From NCBI GenBank assembly GCA_016213105.1, contig JACRBN010000025.1, positions 372,001 to 436,000 of the forward strand: a DNA stretch of 64,000 nt, given 5' to 3'. Positions within the stretch are counted from its first letter, which is position 1, and the number at the start of each line of letters is the position of its first letter. The translations under genes and the position numbers were made by a program. The notes under the pieces are model-generated. The model saw only the letters and a list, made by a program, of their open reading frames with translations. It had not been told where the DNA came from and ran no database searches. Shown here piece by piece: positions 38,341 through 46,154 of the stretch. This DNA comes from Chloroflexota bacterium (GTDB taxonomy: Bacteria > Chloroflexota > Anaerolineae > Anaerolineales > Villigracilaceae).

Positions 38341-39759
38341 TTATTTGCGGAAGGCCTGGTAGTGCCGGTCCTTCTCTCTGTACATGGACCGATCGGCGCG
38401 GCTGAAGGTCTTCTCCAGCGGTTCCCCCGCTTGGCGCATGGAATATCCCACCGAGATGCTCAGTTCGGGTCCGTGATAATACCTGTTGTTCAACAGGATC
38501 AGGGATTGGATGCGCTCCAGCACCTTTTTCACATCGGCTTCGTTCCTGTCATGGAGCAGGACGGCAAACTCGTCCCCGCCGATACGCGCCACCACCTCCC
38601 CGTCGCTGAAGGAGGCCTTCAACGCTTCGGCGGCGCGGCGAATCAGGGCATCGCCCGCCTGGTGGCCAAACTGGTCGTTGACCGTTTTCAATCCGTTCAT
38701 GTCGGCCAGGATGATGCCAACCGTCGGATGCGAGTCCGCCCCGGCCGCCTTGCCCATCTGCTCCTCGAAGTAGGCGCGATTGTACAAGCCGGTCAACGCG
38801 TCGTGAGTGCCGAGATAGCGAAGGTAATTCTCCGCCTTCTTGCGGGAGGTAATGTCCTGGATGGCCACCTGCACCCAGCCGAAATCCTCTTCGTGCCCGG
38901 GCATGACGCGCAGATCCACCAGCACGTTGATCGGTTCCCCGTCGAGCGAATAATTGATGCCTTCCCGTTGGTAGGACAGCCTGCCGTTCCACAGGTCGAG
39001 CAGCTCCTGCTTGAAATGTTCGCTCATCCCATCGCGGAAGATCTTCCCCAGGCTGGAAAGTAACTGCGACTTGCTCCCGGCCTTGAACAGTTCCAGCGTT
39101 TTCTGGTTCACATCCGTCACGCGGATCAGTTCCATGCCGTGGGCCACTGCCCCGGGGTGAGCGCGCAGGTATTCCTCCAGGTCGGTCACGCCCTGGTCAC
39201 GCAGACCATCGAAGAATTGTTTGACCGCGCTGTAATCCTCCTGCCAGATCGAGATCGGCGAGACCTCGAACAGTGACTGGAAGCGCCGCTCCGCCTCGCG
39301 AATTTCGGTGATGTCCTCGATGGTGACGAGCACGCTCGACCAGGCATCCTCATGGCCCGGTAGGATGCGCCAGTTCAGGCGGATATCCACGGGCTGGCCC
39401 TGCAGGGTGTAGTTGACGCCTTCCCCCGACCAGGTGAGTTCCCCGCTCCACAAGGCGAGCAGTTCGCTGCGGAAGTGGCGGCGCATCTCGTCGCGGAAGA
39501 CGCTGTCAAGGTTGGCCAGCAGTTCCTTCTTCGACGCGGCGCCGAGCAGCGTCAGGGTTTGCTGGTTGACATCCAGCACCTGGATGCGCTTCATGCAATC
39601 CTCGACCTGTTCGGGGTGGGAATCCAGGTAGGCAGCCAGGTCGGTTACGCCCTGGGCGCGCAAACCGTCGAAGAAGGATTTGATCCCGCTGTAATCCTCC
39701 TCCCACAGGGAAATGGGGGCATATTCGAATAACATCTGGAAGTGACCTCTCGGCGGCAT
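38341..39759 (-). CDS. Diguanylate cyclase with two duplicated PAS-like domains
   Basis: Makes cyclic di-GMP. 472 aa from ATG 39759, chosen because CAGGAGG lies 6 nt upstream. Two similar PAS-like sensor domains come first: LFEYAPISLWEEDYSGIKSF (about 10-140) and LFEVSPISIWQEDYSAVKQF (about 155-290), sharing FFDGLR-QGVTDL and RVTDVNQKTLELF. Clearly an internal duplication. The GGDEF domain (about 300-472) shows DALTGLYNRAYFEEQM and ARIGGDEFAVLLH, the intact catalytic motif. No RxxD inhibitory site precedes it, so product inhibition may be weak. Sensed signal unknown. Confidence 0.87.
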   Translation of the reverse strand: MPPRGHFQMLFEYAPISLWEEDYSGIKSFFDGLRAQGVTDLAAYLDSHPEQVEDCMKRIQVLDVNQQTLTLLGAASKKELLANLDSVFRDEMRRHFRSELLALWSGELTWSGEGVNYTLQGQPVDIRLNWRILPGHEDAWSSVLVTIEDITEIREAERRFQSLFEVSPISIWQEDYSAVKQFFDGLRDQGVTDLEEYLRAHPGAVAHGMELIRVTDVNQKTLELFKAGSKSQLLSSLGKIFRDGMSEHFKQELLDLWNGRLSYQREGINYSLDGEPINVLVDLRVMPGHEEDFGWVQVAIQDITSRKKAENYLRYLGTHDALTGLYNRAYFEEQMGKAAGADSHPTVGIILADMNGLKTVNDQFGHQAGDALIRRAAEALKASFSDGEVVARIGGDEFAVLLHDRNEADVKKVLERIQSLILLNNRYYHGPELSISVGYSMRQAGEPLEKTFSRADRSMYREKDRHYQAFRK

Positions 39760-39804
39760 GAACGCCTCCTGTATGGGATTTGCATCCATTATACGGGAAA
39801 CAAA

Positions 39805-39899
39805 AACGGGACGGCTGATTTGCCGTCCCGTTACGGAGTTCCGAAGCTCTGCTTCGGGATATGCTAATGGAAGAGTCCGCAAGTAGAACTTGCGGACTC
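39805..39899. terminator. Two hairpins between the cyclase and the F420-reductase-like gene
   Basis: Stem 1: AACGGGACGG (39805-39814) with CCGTCCCGTT (39823-39832). Stem 2: GAGTCCGCAAGT (39873-39884) with ACTTGCGGACTC (39888-39899). Stem 2 lies directly after the stop of the reductase gene and probably ends its transcript. A third smaller stem, TTCCGAAGC/GCTTCGGGA, lies between them. Confidence 0.6.
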
Positions 39900-39905
39900 C
39901 ACAAC

Positions 39906-40544
39906 TCAGCCGATGAACTTGACCGCGCTGCCCCAGTTGGTGCCCAGCGCGCCCTGCAGGGTGATGTGCATGAAGCCGATGGCCTCCAACTGGCGGGCGC
40001 GGCGCAGCGGCCCCGCGTCCACGGCGCGCAGGCCGCCTGCCTGCACCAGGTCGGTGAGCAGGGCTTTGGCGGGGGCGTCGTCGCTGGCGATCAACACATC
40101 CAGCGGCTGGCCTGCCACCTGTCCGCCCAGGAGTGTGCCCGCGAAGGTGGTGTTGAAGGCCTTGACGATCTTCGAATTCGGCAGGAGTTTGGCGATCTCC
40201 TCCGCGCCCGAGGTGTTGTCGAAGCGCGGCTCGGTGAAGGTATCGTTGAGGGTGTTGGTGATGTCGACCACGACCTTGCCGTCGAATTGTTTTCCATACT
40301 GTTCGACGACCGCCGACACGACGGGATAGTACACAGCCAGGACAACGACTTCGTCCTTGATCACGCTGCCCGACGGGACCGCGCTGACAGTGGCTCCGCC
40401 CTTGACGGAAGCCTGCAACTGTTTGGCCAGTTCGGCCGCCTGCGCTTCGTTCTGGTCGATCAGGGTCACACTGTGACCGCCGCTCAACAGGCGGGTGGCA
40501 ATTCCGCGTCCCATGTTGCCTGCGCCGATAATGGTTACGTTCAT
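39906..40544 (-). CDS. NADPH-dependent F420 reductase-like protein
   Basis: 212 aa. The N-terminal Rossmann motif IIGAGNMGRGIATRLLSGGHSV is the NADP-binding signature (GAGNMG), and DITNTLNDTF, NSKIVKAFNTTFAGTLLGG and FIGMxHITLQG-like VDAGPLRRARQLEAIGF are typical of NADPH:F420 oxidoreductases. It would exchange hydride between NADPH and coenzyme F420, consistent with the Ddn-type gene at 18509. RBS AAGGAGA upstream. It diverges from the tetR gene with a 140-bp region containing the candidate operator. Confidence 0.8.
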   Translation of the reverse strand: MNVTIIGAGNMGRGIATRLLSGGHSVTLIDQNEAQAAELAKQLQASVKGGATVSAVPSGSVIKDEVVVLAVYYPVVSAVVEQYGKQFDGKVVVDITNTLNDTFTEPRFDNTSGAEEIAKLLPNSKIVKAFNTTFAGTLLGGQVAGQPLDVLIASDDAPAKALLTDLVQAGGLRAVDAGPLRRARQLEAIGFMHITLQGALGTNWGSAVKFIG

Positions 40545-40657
40545 CTTGACTCTCCTTGGTGGGTATGTTATATTTCAAACAATCGTTGTTTATCCAACAA
40601 ATGTTGCCATATTAAACCCAATAATACACCCCGGGTCAACCACCAAAGCCCGGCTTT

Positions 40658-40673
40658 TGTCGGATAAGCGACA
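40658..40673. promoter_or_regulatory. Candidate TetR operator between tetR and the F420-reductase-like gene
   Basis: TGTCGGATAAGCGACA: five-base inverted arms (TGTCG/CGACA) with a six-base centre. It ends 11 nt before the tetR ATG, so it would also auto-repress tetR. A near copy lies upstream of the VOC gene (34480). Confidence 0.6.
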
Positions 40674-40684
40674 CAGGAGAGAAA

Positions 40685-41266
40685 ATGTCGTCCAAACTGA
40701 ATGAACACGATCCGCGCGTGCGCCGCACCCGTCAATTGATCGAGCAATCCTTCGATAACCTGCTGGCCGAAAAGAATTTCGATTCCATCACCGTGCAGGA
40801 TGTTACCGAAAAGGCCCAGATCAATCGCGCCACATTCTACGCGCACTTCGAGGACAAGTACGCCCTGCTCGACCACAGCATCCGCCAGAAATTCCGCCAG
40901 GAGATCGAGAGCCGCGTGCTCAACGCCTGCCATTACACGCCCGAAAACCTGCGCATGTTGATCCTGACCGTATGCGAATTCCAGGTGAAGCTCAACACCA
41001 GTTGCACCCAATCGCAAAAGCAGTTTGCCCCGCTGGTCGAAAAGCAGATCAAGGGACAGGTCTACGAACTGCTGCTGGTCTGGCTGCGCAAGATGGACAT
41101 TCCCACCTCGGCCGAGATGCCCGCCACCGCCGCCACCTGGGCCATCTACGGCCTGGCCTCCTATTGGAGCGCGAGCAAGAACAGGCCCGCGCTGGAGGCC
41201 TACGTGGACAAGGCCCTGCCGCTGGTGGCGGTCAATTTGAATCCGCTTGCCCCCGCGGCCGTCTGA
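40685..41266 (+). CDS. TetR-family transcriptional regulator
   Basis: 193 aa. The N-terminal HTH RRTRQLIEQSFDNLLAEKNF and ITVQDVTEKAQINRATFYAHFEDKYALL is a typical TetR DNA-binding region. The C-terminal ligand domain (about 75-193) is unrecognised and has a YWSASKNRPALEAYVDKALPL tail. RBS CAGGAGA. A candidate operator lies right before its start and another in front of the VOC gene at 34371, which suggests control of detoxification genes together with the F420-reductase-like gene. Confidence 0.88.
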   Translation: MSSKLNEHDPRVRRTRQLIEQSFDNLLAEKNFDSITVQDVTEKAQINRATFYAHFEDKYALLDHSIRQKFRQEIESRVLNACHYTPENLRMLILTVCEFQVKLNTSCTQSQKQFAPLVEKQIKGQVYELLLVWLRKMDIPTSAEMPATAATWAIYGLASYWSASKNRPALEAYVDKALPLVAVNLNPLAPAAV

Positions 41267-41394
41267 GACGTGGACTGTCCGTTGTCGATGTCATACCCGC
41301 GACGGTCAAAGGACATCGGCAAAAACTGACAAGCCGCATGGCATTTATAGGTCATTTGTCGGTTGCGGAAAGCCCAAAAACTGGTAATATAAAA

Positions 41395-41436
41395 ATGCCA
41401 TGGAGTTGTTTCTGGTTCCTGGTCTTGTCCTTTTAG
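41395..41436 (+). CDS. Leader peptide rich in Trp and Phe (13 residues)
   Basis: A short ORF, MPWSCFWFLVLSF, with two Trp, three Phe (six of 13 with Leu and Trp counted together) and Leu/Val. It has no Shine-Dalgarno sequence; a TAATAT/GGTAAT-like box lies just upstream, so translation would be leaderless. Its stop codon overlaps the start of an RNA hairpin, and a terminator follows 25 nt later. This is the architecture of amino-acid-responsive attenuators. Confidence 0.65.
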   Translation: MPWSCFWFLVLSF

Positions 41437-41496
41437 GCATTTCGATGCCGTGAGTCAGCAAGCCTGACAGGTTACGTGTACCTGTCAGGCTTTTTT
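41436..41496 (+). promoter_or_regulatory. Attenuator: competing hairpins and terminator before the aminotransferase
   Basis: Hairpin 1: GGCAT-TTCG-ATGCC (41436-41449, UUCG tetraloop). Hairpin 2: GTCAG (41454-41458) with CTGAC (41464-41468). Terminator: AGCCTGACAGG (41461-41471) with CCTGTCAGGCT (41481-41491), then a T-run to 41496. Hairpin 2 uses part of the terminator's left arm, so the two exclude each other. The aminotransferase RBS follows 13 nt later. Confidence 0.7.
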
Positions 41497-41518
41497 CATC
41501 CCTTTTCAAGGAGCTTGA

Positions 41519-42790
41519 ATGCAAACACCCTGGGAGTATCGCTACGCCCACCGCACACAGAAAATGGGAAGCTCGGTCATCCGCGAGTTGCTCAAACTGA
41601 CCGAACAGCCCGATATCATTTCCTTTGCCGGCGGCCTGCCTGCCCCCGAAGTCTTTCCGCTGAAGGAGTTCCAGCAAGCCTGCAACGTGGTTCTGCAAAA
41701 CGATGGGGCGCAGGCCCTGCAATACAGCACCACGGAAGGCTATCGCCCCCTGCGCGAGATGATCGCCCGCCACACCGTGCGCCACAGCGTACAGATCACG
41801 GCGGATAACATCCTTATCACCTCGGGTTCCCAGCAGGCGCTGGATTTTATCGGGCGGCTGTTTATCAACCGCGGCGATTACATTGTGGTCGAGTCGCCCA
41901 CCTACCTGGGCGCCCTGCAAGCCTGGAACGCCTACGGCGCGCAGTACATCTCGGTGCGCGCGGATGAGCATGGGATGGTCGTGGATGAACTGGAAGCCGC
42001 CCTGCGGGTGGGTCCCAAGTTTATCTATATCCTGCCCAACTTCCAAAACCCGTCTGGTTCGACCCTTAGCCTGGAACGCCGCAAAAAACTGGTCGAGTTG
42101 GCCGACAAGTACGGTGTCCCCATTGTGGAGGATGATCCCTACGGTCAGTTGCGCTACGAGGGCGAACACATCCCAACTGTGATGATGCTCGACAGCCAGT
42201 TCCGCGATGAACAGGATGGCGAGTACACGGGCGATGGGGTCTACACGGGCAATGTCATCTACCTGAGCACCTTCTCGAAACTGCTCGCGCCCGGGCTGCG
42301 TCTGGCCTGGGTGATCGCGCCGCCCGAGGTCATCAAGAAACTGGTCATGGCCAAGCAGGCCGCCGACCTGCACACTTCCTCGTTCAACCAATACGTAGCC
42401 TATGAAGTTGCCAGGGGCGGTTTTCTCGATGAGCACGTCAAACTCATCCGCGCCACGTACAAGGAACGCCGCGACGTGATGCTCGAAATGATGGATGAGA
42501 TGTTCCCGTCCGAGGTGCGCTGGACGCATCCGCTGGGCGGCATGTTCCTGTGGGGCATCCTGCCCGAGGGCGTGGATACGGCCGACGTGCTCAAGATCGC
42601 CATCGAGCGCAAGGTGGCCTTTGTGCCCGGGGGAGCCTTCCACCCCAACGGCGGCGGCAAAAATACCATGCGCCTCAACTTCTCCTACTCCTCGCCCGAC
42701 ACGATCCGCGAGGGCATCACCCGTCTGGGTACCACGCTCAAGGAGGTGCTGCACAAGAACGGCAGACCAACCTGGTCCTACGACCGATAA
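41519..42790 (+). CDS. PLP-dependent aminotransferase (class I, 2-aminoadipate/aromatic type)
   Basis: Transfers amino groups between amino and keto acids. 423 aa with AAGGAGC before ATG 41519. Motifs: IISFAGGLPAPEVFPL, STTEGYRPLREMI, TSGSQQALDFIGRLF, NFQNPSGSTLSLERRKKL, VEDDPYGQLRY and the PLP-Lys region STFSKLLAPGLRLAW. C-terminal RLNFSYSSPDTIREGI. This matches the LysN/KAT-like subgroup. The leader peptide upstream is rich in aromatic residues, so an aromatic or branched-chain amino acid role is likely. A strong terminator follows at 42799. Confidence 0.92.
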   Translation: MQTPWEYRYAHRTQKMGSSVIRELLKLTEQPDIISFAGGLPAPEVFPLKEFQQACNVVLQNDGAQALQYSTTEGYRPLREMIARHTVRHSVQITADNILITSGSQQALDFIGRLFINRGDYIVVESPTYLGALQAWNAYGAQYISVRADEHGMVVDELEAALRVGPKFIYILPNFQNPSGSTLSLERRKKLVELADKYGVPIVEDDPYGQLRYEGEHIPTVMMLDSQFRDEQDGEYTGDGVYTGNVIYLSTFSKLLAPGLRLAWVIAPPEVIKKLVMAKQAADLHTSSFNQYVAYEVARGGFLDEHVKLIRATYKERRDVMLEMMDEMFPSEVRWTHPLGGMFLWGILPEGVDTADVLKIAIERKVAFVPGGAFHPNGGGKNTMRLNFSYSSPDTIREGITRLGTTLKEVLHKNGRPTWSYDR

Positions 42791-42798
42791 GAATCAAG

Positions 42799-42832
42799 AC
42801 GGCCTCTTCGAGTGAAGAGGCCGTTCCTTTTT
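42799..42832 (+). terminator. Terminator of the aminotransferase gene
   Basis: ACGGCCTCTTC (42799-42809) pairs with GAAGAGGCCGT (42814-42824), followed by TCCTTTTT. Confidence 0.85.
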
Positions 42833-42838
42833 CAAAGG

Positions 42839-42865
42839 GTAGCGCGAGATAATATCTCGCGCTAC
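42839..42865. repeat. 12-bp palindrome GTAGCGCGAGAT/ATCTCGCGCTAC
   Basis: Perfect arms 42839-42850 and 42854-42865, directly after the stop of the minus-strand malic enzyme gene. It may end that transcript, although the T-run is poor. Confidence 0.6.
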
Positions 42866-42867
42866 GT

Positions 42868-44217
42868 TTATTCCTCCACGTACGGCACATAATCCGCGCG
42901 GGCGATGCCCTGCTTGATGGCCATCTCGGCCACGGCGCGCGCCACGGCGTGATGCACCTTCTTGTCCAGCGGATTCGGGACCAGTTCCCCGGGCGGGGTC
43001 ATGGCGGCAATCGTCTCGGCGGCGGCCACCAGCATCTCGTGCGTGATGCGCGGGGCGTGCGCGTCGACTGCGCCGCGGAAGATGCCCGGGAAGCCCAGCA
43101 CGTTGTTGACCGATTTGCCGTCGGCGGCAAAGGCCGCACCGCGTTCCAGCGCCAGGTCGGGATCGATCTCCGGGTTGGGGTTGGAGAGCGCCAGGATGAT
43201 CTGTCCCTTGCGCACCATTTCGGGTTTGATCAGGTTGGGGGCGCCCGTGGTGGCAATCACGATGTCGCACTCAGCCATGATCTCTTTCAGGTTGGACTTG
43301 CGCCCGCCCTCGCGCTCGAAGCGCTCCAGGGCCTCCTCGCTCAAGTCCGCGCCGTGGACGGGATTCCCAGTCAGGCGCATGAGCATCTTGCCGATGGCGT
43401 TGCCGGCCGCGCCCAGGCCGATCTGCCCGATGACGGCCTTGTTCATATCGCGGCCCGTCTCGCGCGCGGCCACCATGACCGCCGCCGTGCTGACCACGGC
43501 CGTGCCGTGCTGGTCATCGTGCAGGACGGGGATGTCGAGCATGGCCTGCAAACGCTCTTCGATCTCGAAACAGCGCGGCGCGGAGATGTCCTCCAATTGG
43601 ATGGCGGCAAAGGTCGGGGCGATGGCCTTGACCGCGGCGATGATCTCCTCGGTGTCCTTCGTGTCGAGCAGGATCGGCAGGCCCGAAAGCCCGACCAGGG
43701 TCTCCATCAACATGGCCTTGCCTTCCATGACGGGCATGCCCGCCAGCGAACCGATGTCGCCCAGCCCCAGCACCGCCGTGCCGTCCGTGACGATGGCCAC
43801 CATGTGACTGATGCTGGTATAGGTCCAGGCCATGGAAGGGTCGGCGGCGATCAGGCGGCAGACCTCGGCCACGCCGGGCGTGTACACGCGCCGCAGGGTG
43901 GTCATCGAATCGATGGGGTAACGCGAGCGGATGGCGATCTTCCCCTTTTGGTGCAGTTCCAACACTTCGTCGCGCACCTGAATGACGCGCGAACTTTCAT
44001 TATCGCGGATGGCATCCAGAATGCGTTCCACGTGGGCTTCATTCTCGGCATAGATGGTGATATCGCGCACCACATGCTGCGAGGTTTCGGTCAGCATTTC
44101 GATGCTGCCGATGTCCCCGCCTGCATCCGAGATGGCAGTGAGCAGGCGCGCCAACACCCCGCGCGCCTGTGAATTGCGCACACGCACGGTGCGTATGAGT
44201 TTTCTTTCCCAGGCCAT
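42868..44217 (-). CDS. NAD-dependent malic enzyme with N-terminal ACT domain
   Basis: Oxidative decarboxylation of malate to pyruvate. 449 aa. An ACT domain (about 1-85: RNSQARGVLARLLTAISDAGGDIG) precedes the catalytic part: YTPGVAEVCRLIA, IVTDGTAVLGLGDIGSLAGMPVMEGKA as a region, IQLEDISAPRCFEIE, VLHDDQHGTAVV, IGLGAAGNAIGKM (NAD fold), ALSNPNPEIDPD and NNVLGFPGIFRGA. The ACT domain suggests amino-acid or ligand control. It is the first of three minus-strand genes here, ending at the palindrome 42839. Confidence 0.93.
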   Translation of the reverse strand: MAWERKLIRTVRVRNSQARGVLARLLTAISDAGGDIGSIEMLTETSQHVVRDITIYAENEAHVERILDAIRDNESSRVIQVRDEVLELHQKGKIAIRSRYPIDSMTTLRRVYTPGVAEVCRLIAADPSMAWTYTSISHMVAIVTDGTAVLGLGDIGSLAGMPVMEGKAMLMETLVGLSGLPILLDTKDTEEIIAAVKAIAPTFAAIQLEDISAPRCFEIEERLQAMLDIPVLHDDQHGTAVVSTAAVMVAARETGRDMNKAVIGQIGLGAAGNAIGKMLMRLTGNPVHGADLSEEALERFEREGGRKSNLKEIMAECDIVIATTGAPNLIKPEMVRKGQIILALSNPNPEIDPDLALERGAAFAADGKSVNNVLGFPGIFRGAVDAHAPRITHEMLVAAAETIAAMTPPGELVPNPLDKKVHHAVARAVAEMAIKQGIARADYVPYVEE

Positions 44218-44232
44218 GTTCCTCTCCTTGAA

Positions 44233-44268
44233 TGTAAAAAACTTGCGAAGGGTCGATCCCTTCGCAAG
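44233..44268 (-). terminator. Terminator of the HAD hydrolase gene
   Basis: CTTGCGAAGGG (44242-44252) pairs with CCCTTCGCAAG (44258-44268); on the minus strand TTTTTTACA follows. Confidence 0.85.
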
Positions 44269-44269
44269 G

Positions 44270-44992
44270 TCATTTCAACAATTTCGTCAAATCTCCAAAC
44301 GAGGCAATCACCTCGCAGGCGGCGTCAGGGTAGATGCCGCGTGGGTCGTAGAGCACCGGCCGAAGCCCGGCGCGGCGCGCCCCAACCACATCCGCGAAGT
44401 AGTTGTCGCCCACGTACATCGCCGCCCCGGCCGTCATCCCGATGCGCTGCAGGGCGGCCTGGAAGATCCCAGGCTCGGGCTTGTAGGATTGGACTTCGCC
44501 GGCCGCCAGTGAAAAATCGAAGAAGGAGCCGATCTCCAGGTTGTCGAGCACCTCGACGTAGGGCTGCTCCCGATTCGACACAACCCCCAGCTTGAATCCC
44601 GCCTGCCTGAGCTGGGTTAACACCCCAAGGGCATTCTCCGCCAGCACGCTGAGGGGTTTGTACTGCTCATCCATGTGCTGGGAGAGGACAGGCGCCAGGT
44701 CGAGCGCCTGCTTTGGAGAGACGCCTAATGCCACAAGCTGGCGGCGGCCGTAGTTGACCCAAAAGGCGGGATCGGTCTCGCCTTTGTAGGTGACAAAATC
44801 CTTTCGAAGAATCGGCGAGTTGGCCCAGTAGTAATGTTCCCAGCGGATGCCGCGCAGGCGGTCATCTTCGCTGATGGGCAGGCCCAGCGAGCGCGCGTGC
44901 GCGATGAAGATCTCGCCGCCATCGGGCTGGCTGTGACGCAGGGTTCCATCGAGATCGAACAGAATGGCTTGTGTGCCGTTGGGTGAAAGCAT
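44270..44992 (-). CDS. HAD-superfamily hydrolase
   Basis: 240 aa from ATG 44992 (AGAGGA upstream). HAD motifs: AILFDLDGTLRHS (nucleophile Asp), GVVSNREQPYVEV (motif II Ser-type), KPEPGIFQAALQ (Lys), and YVGDNYFADVVGARRAG (motif IV acidic). Small phosphatase of the phosphoglycolate-phosphatase-like group. The substrate is unknown. It lies between malic enzyme and moaA, all on the minus strand. Confidence 0.87.
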   Translation of the reverse strand: MLSPNGTQAILFDLDGTLRHSQPDGGEIFIAHARSLGLPISEDDRLRGIRWEHYYWANSPILRKDFVTYKGETDPAFWVNYGRRQLVALGVSPKQALDLAPVLSQHMDEQYKPLSVLAENALGVLTQLRQAGFKLGVVSNREQPYVEVLDNLEIGSFFDFSLAAGEVQSYKPEPGIFQAALQRIGMTAGAAMYVGDNYFADVVGARRAGLRPVLYDPRGIYPDAACEVIASFGDLTKLLK

Positions 44993-45038
44993 GCTCTTTC
45001 CTCTAAAATGAAGTTGCGTGGAATTTCTTAACGGAAGC

Positions 45039-46019
45039 TCAGCCGCCGATTTCACTCATCACGCGGTTGAGGGGGATGACGCCGTCGGCCAGGCCGTGGC
45101 CCCAGGGTTTTTCCCACACGCCGCCGATGATGATCTGGCGCAGATCTTCGAGCGTGGCGCCCGCCCGAAGCGGGGTAAGCAGATCCACTTCCTTTTCGCG
45201 CAGCAGGCACAGGCGCAGGCGGCCATCCGAGGTCAGGCGGGCGCGGTTGCACGAGGCGCAGAACGGCGCGGTGACGGAGGAGATGAAGCCCACATTGCCT
45301 TTTGCGCCGCGCACGTGGAAGACGCGCGCCTCGCCGTCCAGCTTGCCGTCGTTGGCCTGCTCCAGGTCGCCGAGCGAGTCTTCGATGCGTTCCTGGATTT
45401 CGGACATGGTGACCACCTGGCTGGTTTGCAGGTCGGTGGCGCCCGCGAATGGCATCATCTCGATGAAACGCATCTGCCAGGGATGGTCGATGGTCAGGCG
45501 GGCCAGTTCGACCACATCCTCCTCGTTGTAGCCGCGCACCACCACCGCGTTGAGTTTGATGGGCGTCAGACCGGCCCGTTCGGCGGCCAGAATGCCAGCC
45601 CACACCTCATCCAGCTTGCCCCAGCGGGTGAGGCGGTGGAATTTCTCAGGGTTGAGGGTGTCAATCGAGACGTTGACCCGTTGCAATCCCGCCTCGGCCA
45701 GGGGTTGGGCCAGCTTCGAGAGCAGCACGCCGTTCGTCGTCATGGAAACGGATTTAATACCCTCGGTGGATGCGATCCCGCGCACGATGTCCACGATGTG
45801 GGCGCGCACGGTCGGTTCGCCGCCAGTCAATCGGACTTTGTTGAAGCCCAGACTCGCGAACAGGCGTGTAAGCATGAAAATCTCGTCATCCTGCATCATG
45901 TCCGCGTTGGGGCGGAACGTCATATCCTCGGGCATACAATAAACACAACGCAGGTTGCAGTGATCGGTCAGGCTTATACGTAAATACGTGATTTTTCGTC
46001 CAAATCGGTCGATAGCCAT
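45039..46019 (-). CDS. moaA: GTP 3',8-cyclase MoaA
   Basis: Radical SAM enzyme that starts molybdenum cofactor synthesis. 326 aa, normal length. N-terminal RISLTDHCNLRCVYCMPED contains the CxxxCxxC cluster, RLTGGEPTVR and SMTTNGVLL follow. The C-terminal second cluster is in FCASCNRARLTSDGRLRLCL. A perfect TATAAT lies 11 nt before the ATG on the minus strand. No other moa genes are next to it. Confidence 0.96.
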   Translation of the reverse strand: MAIDRFGRKITYLRISLTDHCNLRCVYCMPEDMTFRPNADMMQDDEIFMLTRLFASLGFNKVRLTGGEPTVRAHIVDIVRGIASTEGIKSVSMTTNGVLLSKLAQPLAEAGLQRVNVSIDTLNPEKFHRLTRWGKLDEVWAGILAAERAGLTPIKLNAVVVRGYNEEDVVELARLTIDHPWQMRFIEMMPFAGATDLQTSQVVTMSEIQERIEDSLGDLEQANDGKLDGEARVFHVRGAKGNVGFISSVTAPFCASCNRARLTSDGRLRLCLLREKEVDLLTPLRAGATLEDLRQIIIGGVWEKPWGHGLADGVIPLNRVMSEIGG

Positions 46020-46154
46020 GGTACCGATGGATTATAACAACATTATCAGAGTCCGATGCCGGTAATTGACGTTATCTTTCATGCGTGCTATGATGCTGTA
46101 ATTCGGATTAATTTGTCCTTATTCCGCACTTTTAAATCCAAAAAAGGAGCATTC

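Noticed and set aside
38341-40578. 745-residue reading for the diguanylate cyclase
   Set aside because: The first 270 residues are an Arg-rich shadow of the F420-reductase-like gene. The ATG at 39759 has a strong RBS.
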